Origin: Planctobacterium marinum
Lineage (GTDB): Bacteria > Pseudomonadota > Gammaproteobacteria > Enterobacterales > Alteromonadaceae
Length of the DNA: 64,000 nt
NCBI RefSeq assembly: GCF_020687805.1
Contig: NZ_JAJEWQ010000005.1
Span: forward strand, 1 to 64,000
Reading direction: 5' to 3'
A program made the translations under genes and the position numbers. Below are positions 37,722 through 46,328 of the stretch, piece by piece; positions within the stretch are counted from its first letter, which is position 1, and every line of letters begins with the position of its first letter. Under the pieces are notes generated by a model. That model was given only the letters and a program-made list of their open reading frames with translations. It was not told the origin of the DNA and did no database searches.

Positions 37722-37740
37722 GTTACAATTGTGACATTTG
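37722..37740 (-). promoter_or_regulatory. TGTAAC-repeat motif, MATE copy
   Basis: On the minus strand it reads caaatgtcacaattgtaac: TGTCAC and TGTAAC three bases apart, pointing toward the MATE gene 87 bases away. It is an inverted copy of the motif at 37802-37820 (17 of 19 bases match). Confidence 0.5.
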
Positions 37741-37801
37741 GCGAAACAGGTTCGCGATATCTACTCCTGCCCCCAGTCGCTGACAGAAGAATTCCCGGAG
37801 A

Positions 37802-37820
37802 CAAATGTAACAGTTGTAAC
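37802..37820 (+). promoter_or_regulatory. TGTAAC-repeat motif, DUF2218 copy
   Basis: On the plus strand it reads caaatgtaacagttgtaac: two TGTAAC half-sites three bases apart, pointing toward the DUF2218 gene. It lies 42 bases upstream of the Fur-like box and 61 bases from the oppositely oriented MATE copy. Confidence 0.5.
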
Positions 37821-37861
37821 TTTTATTTCCTTTGAGGCCTCAATTCCCATAATGCATCGTA

Positions 37862-37880
37862 AATAATAATTATTATCATT
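37862..37880 (+). promoter_or_regulatory. Weak Fur-like box before DUF2218 gene
   Basis: The AT-rich sequence aataataattattatcatt matches 13 of 19 Fur consensus positions and sits 85 bases before the DUF2218 start. It could also affect the divergent MATE gene. Confidence 0.5.
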
Positions 37881-37964
37881 TAAGTGTTCAACCTGCAACA
37901 CCGGCCTGTTATAGCCCGTATGGCTTTTCCGTCTGCGTTGTATGCCAATATTCAGGAACCATAT

Positions 37965-38276
37965 ATGTCTGAACAACAATCTCAATTTCATCGCGCTGCC
38001 GAGGTACAAACCCACAACGGCAGTAAATATTTGCAGCGATTGTGCAAACATTTCGCCCACAGGGTCACTGCCAAATGGAGCGAGCATCAGGGCAATGTTA
38101 ATTTTGCCGAGGGAACCTGCACCTTATGGTCTGATGCCCGGTCTTTGAAGATGGTGTGCCGGGCCGATTCCGAACAGGAACTGGCCGAAATAGTCGATAC
38201 CCTTGATCGGCATTTTATCCGCTTTGCCAAAGCCGAAGCCCCCAACCTGGTTTGGCATTCACAATCACTGAGATAA
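37965..38276 (+). CDS. DUF2218-family protein, 103 aa
   Basis: A small soluble protein (MSEQQSQFHRAAEVQT start) with the family layout: KYLQRLCKHFAHR near 20-33 and the conserved end SLKMVCRADSEQELAEIVDTLDRHFIRFA. Members are often found beside iron-uptake genes and their function is not established. I use the ATG at 37965, preceded by AGGAA at good distance, instead of the longer open frame from 37884 that would run into the Fur-like box. Its promoter region carries a Fur-like box and the TGTAAC motif, so it is probably expressed with the petrobactin genes. Confidence 0.8.
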   Translation: MSEQQSQFHRAAEVQTHNGSKYLQRLCKHFAHRVTAKWSEHQGNVNFAEGTCTLWSDARSLKMVCRADSEQELAEIVDTLDRHFIRFAKAEAPNLVWHSQSLR

Positions 38277-38300
38277 ACCAGATAGGCTGCAACGCCAACG

Positions 38301-39155
38301 CTATGCCACCAGCAGGGCCTGTAGCCAATGCAAAAAAAGTTGGTTGTTGTTACTGTCGTAGTGCGACTTGTCGGGGCAATAATAACAATAACCTGTGTCT
38401 ACAGAATGGCTGCCGACCGGTGTTAACAGGCCGCCTTGCACAAAAGGTTTACTCAGTGTTGCGGAGCAAAACACCAGGCACTTGCCCATGACGGCCTGCT
38501 GGATCCCGATCAGCTCCTGATCATGGCTGATAAACTCAATATCGGGTTTCAGGTTGAAGTTATTAGCCAACCAGCTGTCGATTGGTGGCGCCTGCAGTGC
38601 CGGGTTTTTCCATCTGGTTAACGCAATTCGCAGCGCGTTGTTACTCATCAATGCCGGCACAGCCGATGGTGCGCCAAAAACATCAAATGTTTCGCGACAC
38701 AGAATATCCTCAGCAGCCACGCTCTCAGTATTGCCAAAACGGATCGGCAACGAGTAGAGCTGATTTTCAATGCTTTCTCCGCTGGAGACCTTCACAGCAA
38801 TACTGGGGAATTGTCGCTGGAAGTCATCCAGTGCGGGGATCAATACCAAAGAGGCAAAAGAAGTGGTTGTGGCAACCTGAATCTTTCTGCCTGCCAGGCT
38901 GATCTCTTCCAGCGCCTGTTCAATCGTTCTGAAGCCCCGGCTGGCAGCGTCAGCTAACCTTTTTCCGGCCTGTGTCAGTTGGATCTTTCTGACACTGCGA
39001 TGAAACAGCGAGAGACTCAACCTGCTTTCAAGGTTCTGAACATGGTGAGAAATAGCTGTAGGCGACAGTGACAGTTCTTCGGCCGCCGCTTTAAAACTGC
39101 CGTGTCGTGCCGCTGCTTCGAATGCTTTCAGCGCCTGTAACGATACCTGCATCAC
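38301..39155 (-). CDS. LysR-family transcriptional regulator (GcvA-like)
   Basis: A 284-residue regulator with an N-terminal winged helix (ALKAFEAAARHGSFKAAAEELSLSPTAISHH; helix-turn-helix about 20-42) and a substrate-binding domain. The pattern LSLSPTAISHHVQNLE is typical of the GcvA/AmpR-like branch. It is divergent from the azoreductase gene, with 136 bases between, the usual setting for a LysR regulator and its target. The inducer is unknown; aromatic or quinone compounds are plausible. Confidence 0.88.
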   Translation of the reverse strand: MMQVSLQALKAFEAAARHGSFKAAAEELSLSPTAISHHVQNLESRLSLSLFHRSVRKIQLTQAGKRLADAASRGFRTIEQALEEISLAGRKIQVATTTSFASLVLIPALDDFQRQFPSIAVKVSSGESIENQLYSLPIRFGNTESVAAEDILCRETFDVFGAPSAVPALMSNNALRIALTRWKNPALQAPPIDSWLANNFNLKPDIEFISHDQELIGIQQAVMGKCLVFCSATLSKPFVQGGLLTPVGSHSVDTGYCYYCPDKSHYDSNNNQLFLHWLQALLVA

Positions 39156-39291
39156 AACCTGCCTGTTTGTGGTTCCGCAAAGCCATTATTATAGATGATT
39201 TAAACTCATCTATAATCTTATTTTATTCGTTTGTCGCCCAATGGTGCTGATTTTATAGTTCAGGTACAAATCAACACCGGGAGATAACACC

Positions 39292-39999
39292 ATGACCCAG
39301 TTACTGCATATCGATGCCAGCGTAAGATGTTTTGATCAGAACCAAAACCGACACAGTTCCATATCCAAAAGGATCGCCCATCAATTCATTGACAGCTGGC
39401 AAAAAACTCGCCACATAGATGAGTATACATATCGCGATGTGGGTGTAAATCCGCCCGCCTTTATCACTCAGGAATGGATTGCCGCAGTGTTTACAGCGGA
39501 TGAAGATAAAAGCCCGGAGCAAAAGCAGTTGCTGGCTTTATCAGATCAGTTAATTCAGGAAGTGGCACAGGCTGATGTGATTGTTATTTCTTCACCTATG
39601 TACAACTACGGTATGCCTGCACAACTAAAAGCCTGGTTTGATCAGGTAGTGCGCATCAATAAAACCTTTGATTTTGATTTGGCCAGAGGAGACTTCCCGT
39701 TACAGCCTCTGTTACAGGGTAAAACCCTGATCATTATCACCTCCAGCGGAGAATTTGGATTTGAACAGGGCGGCATCAGAGAGGCTCAAAGCCATCTCAC
39801 CCCCCATTTACGCACCCTGAGCAAATACCTCGGCGTAGAAGAGATCCACGAAATTGCCTCCGAATATCAGGAATTCAATGATGAGAGGCACATCGCATCC
39901 CTTAACAATGCACTGGCAACGGCGACAACACTGGCCCAACAACTGGCTCAACAAACCCAAGAGGTTACTGAGGTTCAGGCAGTTGCAGTGTCTGCCTGA
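39292..39999 (+). CDS. azoR-like: FMN-dependent NADH-azoreductase (AzoR family)
   Basis: A 235-residue flavodoxin-fold oxidoreductase: the N-terminus LLHIDASVR and SSPMYNYGMPAQLKAWFDQVVR are family hallmarks, the latter forming the flavin site. Enzymes of this type reduce azo dyes and, more relevantly, quinones with NADH in two-electron steps, limiting redox cycling. An acidic, glutamine-rich tail extends slightly beyond the usual end, and the last 35 bases overlap the convergent reductase gene. Probably controlled by the divergent LysR regulator. Confidence 0.9.
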   Translation: MTQLLHIDASVRCFDQNQNRHSSISKRIAHQFIDSWQKTRHIDEYTYRDVGVNPPAFITQEWIAAVFTADEDKSPEQKQLLALSDQLIQEVAQADVIVISSPMYNYGMPAQLKAWFDQVVRINKTFDFDLARGDFPLQPLLQGKTLIIITSSGEFGFEQGGIREAQSHLTPHLRTLSKYLGVEEIHEIASEYQEFNDERHIASLNNALATATTLAQQLAQQTQEVTEVQAVAVSA

Positions 40000-40495
40000 G
40001 TTGTTTATCCAGCTCGGTATTCGTCAAACGATTGGTCTTTGTATCAAAGTTATCGAAAAAAGCCGGGATCGCTAAAGCACCGGCCACAGTACCACCAAAA
40101 TAAGGCGCGGATGTGCGGGCCATGGCCAGCACATTTCCTGCCCCACCTTTACCCGGCGATGTTGACAGCATGATTATGGGTTTGCCCTGGTACACCTTTA
40201 ATTGCTTTCGGGTCGCCCAGTCAAACAGGTTTTTGTAGGCCACTGTATAGTTTGCATTGTGCTCTGCAAAGGATATCAACAGCGCATCCGCACCGGCTAT
40301 TTTATCCAGGAAATCACCAACGACTTCCGGTATGCCCTGCTCCTGCTCCAGATCCACGCTGAAGATGGGTAAGGGGTAATCATTAATATCCAGCACTTCT
40401 ACTTCATGCTCAGGGAGCAGTGTCACAGCGTAACTGATTAACGCTTTATTGATTGAGTTGCGACTATTGCTTGCTGCAAACGCTAATACCTTCAT
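39965..40495 (-). CDS. NADPH-dependent FMN reductase family protein
   Basis: A 176-residue flavodoxin-like enzyme. The N-terminal MKVLAFAASNSRNSINKAL is the phosphate-binding loop of the FMN-reductase/chromate-reductase family, and LISFAEHNANYTVAYKNLFDW and GKGGAGNVL are further flavin contacts. It reduces quinones or flavins with NAD(P)H. It follows the pirin gene after 41 bases in the same direction, so both are probably one operon. Confidence 0.88.
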   Translation of the reverse strand: MKVLAFAASNSRNSINKALISYAVTLLPEHEVEVLDINDYPLPIFSVDLEQEQGIPEVVGDFLDKIAGADALLISFAEHNANYTVAYKNLFDWATRKQLKVYQGKPIIMLSTSPGKGGAGNVLAMARTSAPYFGGTVAGALAIPAFFDNFDTKTNRLTNTELDKQLRQTLQLPEPQ

Positions 40496-40536
40496 TGTTT
40501 TCTCCTGATTAAAACCATAGTAATCTCAGTGTGATA

Positions 40537-41439
40537 TCAACCAACTGAGCCAAATTTACCCGCAGCATATTCCTGCTCCTTGCGCAGAATTTGTTCGTGG
40601 GTTTGCATAATGATGGGGCCTTTCTGAACAAAGGGCTCGTTGATGGGGCTGGCCGAAAAAAACACAAAATGGGATTTCTCGTCAGCGAGGTTGTGCAGTT
40701 GAATGGCCGACTCTGCACTTGTATCACTGAGACTGATGGCCATTGCCTGCCCCTGCTGCAAAACGCCATTGTGCTGTTCTGATTGCAGTTGCAACTCACC
40801 GGATACCACATACAACCAGCCGTTCTGGCCCGCGGCAACATCAATATCAATGTGCCGTAAGGGATTCACTTTTCCCTCTAAAATGGTCATGGGTAACACC
40901 GGCGTTACCGGATTCTGCACTGCCTGATATTGCCCCTGGAGCAGTCTTATCCGGGCGTTAGCATCTTCGATAACAGGAATATCTCCGGCTCTGAGCAAAA
41001 AAGAAGCGGGTTGTTCACTTCTGCGGGACTGCGGAAGATTTACAAAAACCTGTAATCCATGAATGGCCGAGCCTGGTCTTGGCGCTTCGTCGTGCAGGGC
41101 ACCTGAGCCTGAATTCAGCCAGTAAACATCACCGGGTAGCAAATCGAAATCGTTGCCCAGTGAGTCCCGGTTGTGAACCCCCCCCTGTGTGTCTTCAAAT
41201 AATATAGACAAAGCGCATAATCCGGCATGAGGGTGAATGCCGAATGTCGATTCTGTCATGCGATAGTGGTCCACCATCACTAACGGGTCCATCATCCTGG
41301 AAAAGTCTTTCTCCCTGAAAGACAGTGCGCTGAATCCATCCCCAATGGCAAAAGGATTACCATTTTTCACGCCTGTTGTGGACAGCGCTGGTTGTGGGCT
41401 GCGGTCTGTATTAAGGGTATTGGCTGCTTGTAAAATCAT
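40537..41439 (-). CDS. Pirin family bicupin protein
   Basis: A 300-residue bicupin. The metal site of the N-terminal cupin is visible: HPHAG (two His), then LHDE (His and Glu), with the family sequence HNRDSLGNDFDLLPGDVYWLNSGSG between. Bacterial pirins such as YhhW act as quercetinases or redox-responsive partners. It is divergent from a second LysR regulator and upstream of the FMN reductase, a common arrangement for quinone or flavonoid stress genes. Confidence 0.9.
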   Translation of the reverse strand: MILQAANTLNTDRSPQPALSTTGVKNGNPFAIGDGFSALSFREKDFSRMMDPLVMVDHYRMTESTFGIHPHAGLCALSILFEDTQGGVHNRDSLGNDFDLLPGDVYWLNSGSGALHDEAPRPGSAIHGLQVFVNLPQSRRSEQPASFLLRAGDIPVIEDANARIRLLQGQYQAVQNPVTPVLPMTILEGKVNPLRHIDIDVAAGQNGWLYVVSGELQLQSEQHNGVLQQGQAMAISLSDTSAESAIQLHNLADEKSHFVFFSASPINEPFVQKGPIIMQTHEQILRKEQEYAAGKFGSVG

Positions 41440-41559
41440 AAAATCTCCTTGCCGATGGCCTTGTTAATAACACTATAAATAGAACAAAAAATTCTTCTAT
41501 AGCCAAAATCTGAAAACTATGTTTCATTTATAGAACGATAGGCTGGATGGTTTTGCCCG

Positions 41560-42498
41560 ATGATCGATATCAATGACTACTTTTATTTTGTGCATGTGGT
41601 GGAAAAACAGGGATTTAGTGCCGCGGCATTGGCACTAAATATGCCCAAATCACGTCTGAGTCGTCATGTGGCGAAACTGGAAGAACGGCTGGACATCAAG
41701 CTCATAGAGCGAACTTCCCGGCAATTTCGTGTTACCGACGCCGGTGAGGAGTTTTATCGTCACGCCTTATCTGTCGTAGAAAAAGTCGAAAGCACTGAAT
41801 TTGCCATGCTCAGAAAGAAGCAACTGTTTACCGGTCGCGTGGTACTGAGTTGCTCTATTGGTGTGGCACAATACGCGATAAAAAATCTGTTACTGCAATT
41901 CCTGAAAGCACACCCCGGCATCGAAGTGGTGCAGCAGGTAACAAACCAGAACATCGATCTGGTGGCAGCGGGCGTTGACCTGGCCATTCGGGGCCATATG
42001 GAAACCCTGCCGGACTCCAGCAATATTCAGCGCAAACTGGCCAGGGTTTCCTGGTGTCTGGTGGCCAGCCCCGACTATCTGGCAATGCATGGCATGCCCA
42101 GGGTTCCGCTGGATTTGCAGCAACATCAAAGTCTGAAACTGGGCTGGCAACCTACCCGCAATCAGTGGCAACTCACCCATCATCAGGGGAGCAATATAAA
42201 TATCCCCATTAAACCGCAATTTTACAGTGATGATATGAATACGCTGATTCAGGCGGCGCAAGAGGGATTGGGAATCGTCAGTTTGCCTGCTTATACCTGT
42301 CGTCAGGCCTTCACTGAAGGCAGTCTGGTCAGGGTGTTACCCGACTGGAAAACCGGTCAGGCACAACTGAGTTTAATTACCCCCTCCCGCCGGTCTGCCA
42401 CTCCACCGGTGCAGGCACTGCACAAATACCTGTTTGAACATGTCAACGCCAGCATCGGCGATGACCAGCAAGCTGACTCAGCAATCCCCTCACTGTGA
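41560..42498 (+). CDS. LysR-family transcriptional regulator
   Basis: A 312-residue regulator with HTH region VEKQGFSAAALALNMPKSRLSRHVAKLEERL and the CrgA/AaeR-type substrate-binding domain (ISxP-like spacing, RGHMETLPDSS). It is divergent from the pirin gene with 120 bases between, so it very likely controls the pirin-reductase pair. Its stop lies two bases from the end of the convergent PhoX gene. Confidence 0.9.
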   Translation: MIDINDYFYFVHVVEKQGFSAAALALNMPKSRLSRHVAKLEERLDIKLIERTSRQFRVTDAGEEFYRHALSVVEKVESTEFAMLRKKQLFTGRVVLSCSIGVAQYAIKNLLLQFLKAHPGIEVVQQVTNQNIDLVAAGVDLAIRGHMETLPDSSNIQRKLARVSWCLVASPDYLAMHGMPRVPLDLQQHQSLKLGWQPTRNQWQLTHHQGSNINIPIKPQFYSDDMNTLIQAAQEGLGIVSLPAYTCRQAFTEGSLVRVLPDWKTGQAQLSLITPSRRSATPPVQALHKYLFEHVNASIGDDQQADSAIPSL

Positions 42499-42500
42499 TG

Positions 42501-44414
42501 TTATCGCGTTTGGGTAACAACGATCAGCGCCGGTCTTGGCGGCAGTTCCGCAGCATAATCGGGCCAACGGGTATCGGGCTGATCAAAATTGGAGTCACCA
42601 CCCGGGTGTTGGATAGCGCAGAAAAAACTCCGGTTATCCGGGGTAAAGCAGGGGCCACACACTTCAGCGCCAACCGGCGCCCGCATAAATCGCTGGGCAT
42701 AACCTCTTTTTTCACCTTCTGCCACCACCCACCACACACCGTCAGCGACGCCAAAATCCTCTGCGCCATCGGTTGTAACCCAAATATTGCCCTGGGTATC
42801 AAACGCACAATTATCCGGGCAGGCCAGCCAACCGTTTTCATCGGTATCGGGATGATAAAACGTCACGTTTTGTGCGTTATGGGGCTCGGGTTTCCCGGCC
42901 AGCAGTAGCACTTCCCAGCGAAATTCATCGGCACAATGGTCCCGTTGTTGGGCTGAACTCTCAGGGGGCAACAATTCAATAATTTGTCCCCCGCGATTGT
43001 AGGCCCGCGGATTTGGGCCGTTAAGCGCATCCGGCTGGCGGCTGTCGTTTTTGGTGAGCATCACATACACCTTGCCGCTAACCGGATTAATATCCACATC
43101 TTCCGGCCTGTCCATTGGCGTTGCCCCCAGTAAATCCGCTGCCTTTCGGGTATTCAGGAGTACTTCGGCCTGGTTGTTGAAGCCGTTTTTAACCGTTAAC
43201 GGGCCTTTGCCATGCACCAGTGGCAACCAGGATAAGGTGCCATTCTCAGAAAACCTCGCTACCGACAACACCCCGTTTTCCAGCAGTTGCATATTGTGGG
43301 CTCTGCTGGCATTGTCGTTGCCGGGTTTATAGGTATCCCGACTGACAAATCGATACACATACTCAAACTTTTCATCGTCTCCGCTATATGCAACAGCGCG
43401 ACCATCAGGGGCAATCGTGACATTCGCACCTTCGTGTTTAAAACGCCCTAACCCGGTGCGTTTTTTCGGTACACTGTTGGGATCGTAGGGATCTATCTCT
43501 ACAATCCAGCCCATGTGAAAAGCTTCACCTGGGTGTTTATTGAGATCCCAGCGTTCCTCATACTGGCTCCAGTTTTTTTCCTGCTCGCCGCTAAACCCGT
43601 AGCGCCGGAAGTTGTCTTTTTGCGCTAATTTGTCGACATCTCCGCTGAAATACTTATCAAAGTTCTCCTCTGCGGTGAGAATGGTACCCCAGGGCGTTAT
43701 CCCACCCGCACAGTTGCCATAGGTACCCAGGGTGGCAATGCCATCCTCGGAGTGTTGCGTTTGCAACCAGGGGTGTCCTGCTGCCGCGCCTGTTAACTGC
43801 ATTGGTGTGTCAGGGGTTATGCGCCGGGTGTAGTCCGAACCTTTCACCACCTGCCAACCGGATTGCTGCTTTTTAACTTCAATGACTGACAACCCATGGG
43901 CAGCGATATCTACCCGGGTTTGCTCCTGATCTAATTGACCTTCACTGCGAATTCCCGGATGCATCAGGCGGGCTTTGGTATGTTCATGATTAATGGTCAG
44001 CAACCCATGTTCACTGTTGTCAGACCCCAGTGGCAGGGGTAAAAATCCCACATAATCATTGTTAAAACCAAACTGACGCGCCTGTTTTTCACCGGTTTGT
44101 TGCAAGGGATCAAATTTGGCACTGTCAGGGAACAAGGGATCGCCCCAGCGCAACAACACCTGGTAGTCATAACCATCAGGCAATGTCAGCCGGGTATCCA
44201 GTCCCTGGGGTACAGTGTCGAACTGCCAGGCAGGCGCAGCGCCTGACAGGGTGTCATGAGTATGCGGCTGTAACTCAGAAGAACACCCCGGCAGGGCTCC
44301 CCACAACGTCGCGGTACCGGCTCCTGCGGCATATTGCAAAAACGTCCGCCGGGGAAAGCGCGCCTGCAACACAGTCTGAAAATTTTGACTGCTATCATGA
44401 CTACCTGGTTTCAT
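42501..44414 (-). CDS. phoX-like: PhoX-type alkaline phosphatase, Tat-exported
   Basis: A 637-residue protein of the PhoX/DUF839 beta-propeller family. A twin-arginine signal (PRRTFLQYAAGAGTATLWG, about 20-38) is followed by LPGCSS, which may serve as a lipobox. Conserved PhoX segments seen are TINHEHTKARLMHPG, YGNCAGGITPWGTILTAEENFDKYF, RPEDVDINP and DNCAFDTQGNIWVTTDGAE, supplying calcium and iron ligands. It hydrolyses phosphomonoesters in the periplasm. I start at ATG 44414 with an AGGGAA site rather than the upstream TTG. It follows the phytase gene closely, so phytate breakdown products are a likely substrate. Confidence 0.9.
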   Translation of the reverse strand: MKPGSHDSSQNFQTVLQARFPRRTFLQYAAGAGTATLWGALPGCSSELQPHTHDTLSGAAPAWQFDTVPQGLDTRLTLPDGYDYQVLLRWGDPLFPDSAKFDPLQQTGEKQARQFGFNNDYVGFLPLPLGSDNSEHGLLTINHEHTKARLMHPGIRSEGQLDQEQTRVDIAAHGLSVIEVKKQQSGWQVVKGSDYTRRITPDTPMQLTGAAAGHPWLQTQHSEDGIATLGTYGNCAGGITPWGTILTAEENFDKYFSGDVDKLAQKDNFRRYGFSGEQEKNWSQYEERWDLNKHPGEAFHMGWIVEIDPYDPNSVPKKRTGLGRFKHEGANVTIAPDGRAVAYSGDDEKFEYVYRFVSRDTYKPGNDNASRAHNMQLLENGVLSVARFSENGTLSWLPLVHGKGPLTVKNGFNNQAEVLLNTRKAADLLGATPMDRPEDVDINPVSGKVYVMLTKNDSRQPDALNGPNPRAYNRGGQIIELLPPESSAQQRDHCADEFRWEVLLLAGKPEPHNAQNVTFYHPDTDENGWLACPDNCAFDTQGNIWVTTDGAEDFGVADGVWWVVAEGEKRGYAQRFMRAPVGAEVCGPCFTPDNRSFFCAIQHPGGDSNFDQPDTRWPDYAAELPPRPALIVVTQTR

Positions 44415-44430
44415 CGTGGTTCCCTGCAAT

Positions 44431-46263
44431 TTACTGAAGTTTCAGGCCAGCGACAATGTCACTGAATGCCACAAGTTTAAAATTCTGCGGCTGAGTAGGC
44501 ATCACATTGCGCCCATCCTGTACCACCAGCAAGCCATCCTGATAGGCGCCGCCAAAGTTGGCGCTGGACACATCCAGTCCATCCGTTTCTGAAGCACCAT
44601 CAATACCCGCGAGGACATTGGCTGCGATTTGAAACGAACCGACATAATCAAACGGTGCCTGCGCATGATACAGCGCATAACTGTTGTTCCCCTGGCTGGA
44701 CACCACCAGATAGTGTGCCTTTTCGGTCAGGTACAGAGCCATGCCTTCCACATCGTCCTGCAGGGGTCCACCCACCTGTACGATGTTCTGTGGCGCCTGA
44801 CGGGTATCAGCCCTGGCTGAACTGTACCAAATCCCCCTGTCTTCAATGCCCACAAACAACTCGTGGCTGGCATCGTTGGCAACACAGCCTTCAGGCTGGC
44901 CGTCCAGTTTAAATTCGCGCACCAGTTTCCCGCCTAAATCCGGGTTGATTTGATACTGCTGATAACGGCCGTCCTTATCATTGATAAACACATAATGTTG
45001 TCCTTCGCCCTGATACATACACAGACCGTAGACTTCATCCAGACTGGTCATCACTTCCCCGGCTGAGGTGACATGACCGCCGGCATCAATAAAAAACAGG
45101 CTGATACTGTTATTATCCCGCTGACTGGCTGCCGCCAACGTCTGAGTTATGCCCTGATATTCGAAGCCGGCACGTAAATCAACATTATTGATACGGCCAA
45201 CTTCCAGAAACTGTAACTCATTGCCCGCTAGATCAAATACGGCTAAACCGCGTTTTTTGTCGGTGCCCAGTATCCGACTTTCCTGTGGATTTTTTGGGTT
45301 AAACCAGATAGCCGGATCATCCGCTGCATCACCGTATTTTTGCATCGTATCGGTTTCTGCAGAGGGCATTATTTGTGGAAACCCCCTCACTACCGGAATT
45401 TCGTTTTGACGCATAGCAATATTGTTCAACACCAGCTCATTGAGATTGTCACCGGTGAGCAATTGCAGGGAATTGTCAGCCACAATTTGCAGGGCAAGGG
45501 CTTCTGCCAAAAAACCCACTGATTGTGTTTGCCATTCCCCCTGAGGCGAGTAGATTTGCAAACTACCACCCTCAATTTGCGGCAGTACCAGGCTGCCGTC
45601 TGCAAGCAGTTGCAGTCTTTCCACTGATTCATTCAGATGCCCGAAAGGCTGTTGCATGGCGACTGCCTCCCGTCCCTTATCGCTTTCCGGGTGAGCACTC
45701 ATATGCCAGACCCCAACCCCTTCTTCTACGTAGTACAATCTGTCCCGTTGACTATCCACCGCGCACGCCGTCACGGCGTCGGGCACAGGCAAATGTCTGA
45801 CCGGCTGATTGAGTACCTGCTGTTGACCGGCATGATAGATAATTCGCTGCTCAATTTCGGTGTGCTCCAGCAACAAAAACGCATGCACATCAGCGCTCTG
45901 ATTTTGCTGATACAGACACACACCTTCCAGCGCCAGCAGCGTTTCAGGCTGTCGTTGCAACAGGGTTAATTGCGTACCTGTCCAGTGCAAAATATCCAGG
46001 CTGTTTTCGTTCTGGTTTAGTGCCGCAATAATAACTTTGCCATCCGCGGTGGTGATGGCGTCAGTTTGCCCATATCGCCCCGGCAACCGGGCCACCATCC
46101 GAAGTTCAGTATCCAAAACCTGCAGGCCGTTCTGGGCTGTGCTGACAAGCCAGTATTGTTGCGGTAAGCCTGATAAAAACTCCACCGCCAGACTCTGTAA
46201 AGACAGCACCAGCAAAGACAGACACAACAAAATTTGCTTGATATTTAAATTGTTAATTAACAT
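44431..46263 (-). CDS. Dual-domain beta-propeller 3-phytase
   Basis: A 610-residue exported protein (signal peptide about 1-26, ending LQSLA). The C-terminal half is a standard beta-propeller phytase: DDPAIWFNPKNP, GTDKKRGLAVFDL, VGRINNVDLR and the acidic calcium-site residues. The N-terminal half (about 27-300) is a second, divergent propeller-like domain (LPGRYGQTDAITTADGK). Dual-domain phytases with an incomplete first domain are known and clean up partially dephosphorylated inositol. The enzyme releases phosphate from phytate with calcium. It lies between the TonB receptor and PhoX. Confidence 0.9.
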   Translation of the reverse strand: MLINNLNIKQILLCLSLLVLSLQSLAVEFLSGLPQQYWLVSTAQNGLQVLDTELRMVARLPGRYGQTDAITTADGKVIIAALNQNENSLDILHWTGTQLTLLQRQPETLLALEGVCLYQQNQSADVHAFLLLEHTEIEQRIIYHAGQQQVLNQPVRHLPVPDAVTACAVDSQRDRLYYVEEGVGVWHMSAHPESDKGREAVAMQQPFGHLNESVERLQLLADGSLVLPQIEGGSLQIYSPQGEWQTQSVGFLAEALALQIVADNSLQLLTGDNLNELVLNNIAMRQNEIPVVRGFPQIMPSAETDTMQKYGDAADDPAIWFNPKNPQESRILGTDKKRGLAVFDLAGNELQFLEVGRINNVDLRAGFEYQGITQTLAAASQRDNNSISLFFIDAGGHVTSAGEVMTSLDEVYGLCMYQGEGQHYVFINDKDGRYQQYQINPDLGGKLVREFKLDGQPEGCVANDASHELFVGIEDRGIWYSSARADTRQAPQNIVQVGGPLQDDVEGMALYLTEKAHYLVVSSQGNNSYALYHAQAPFDYVGSFQIAANVLAGIDGASETDGLDVSSANFGGAYQDGLLVVQDGRNVMPTQPQNFKLVAFSDIVAGLKLQ

Positions 46264-46302
46264 GATAATCCACTTAATACGAGATAACTAAAAGCTCAAC
46301 CT

Positions 46303-46320
46303 GGGGGCCTGAAAGCCCCC
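46303..46320 (-). terminator. Hairpin between TonB receptor and phytase
   Basis: GGGGGC and GCCCCC form a perfect 6-bp GC stem around a 6-base loop, within the 65-base gap. There is no T-tract directly after it on the minus strand; the first T-rich stretch comes about 10 bases later. It may terminate part of the transcripts or protect the receptor mRNA, giving more receptor than enzyme. Confidence 0.5.
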
Positions 46321-46328
46321 AATGCCAC

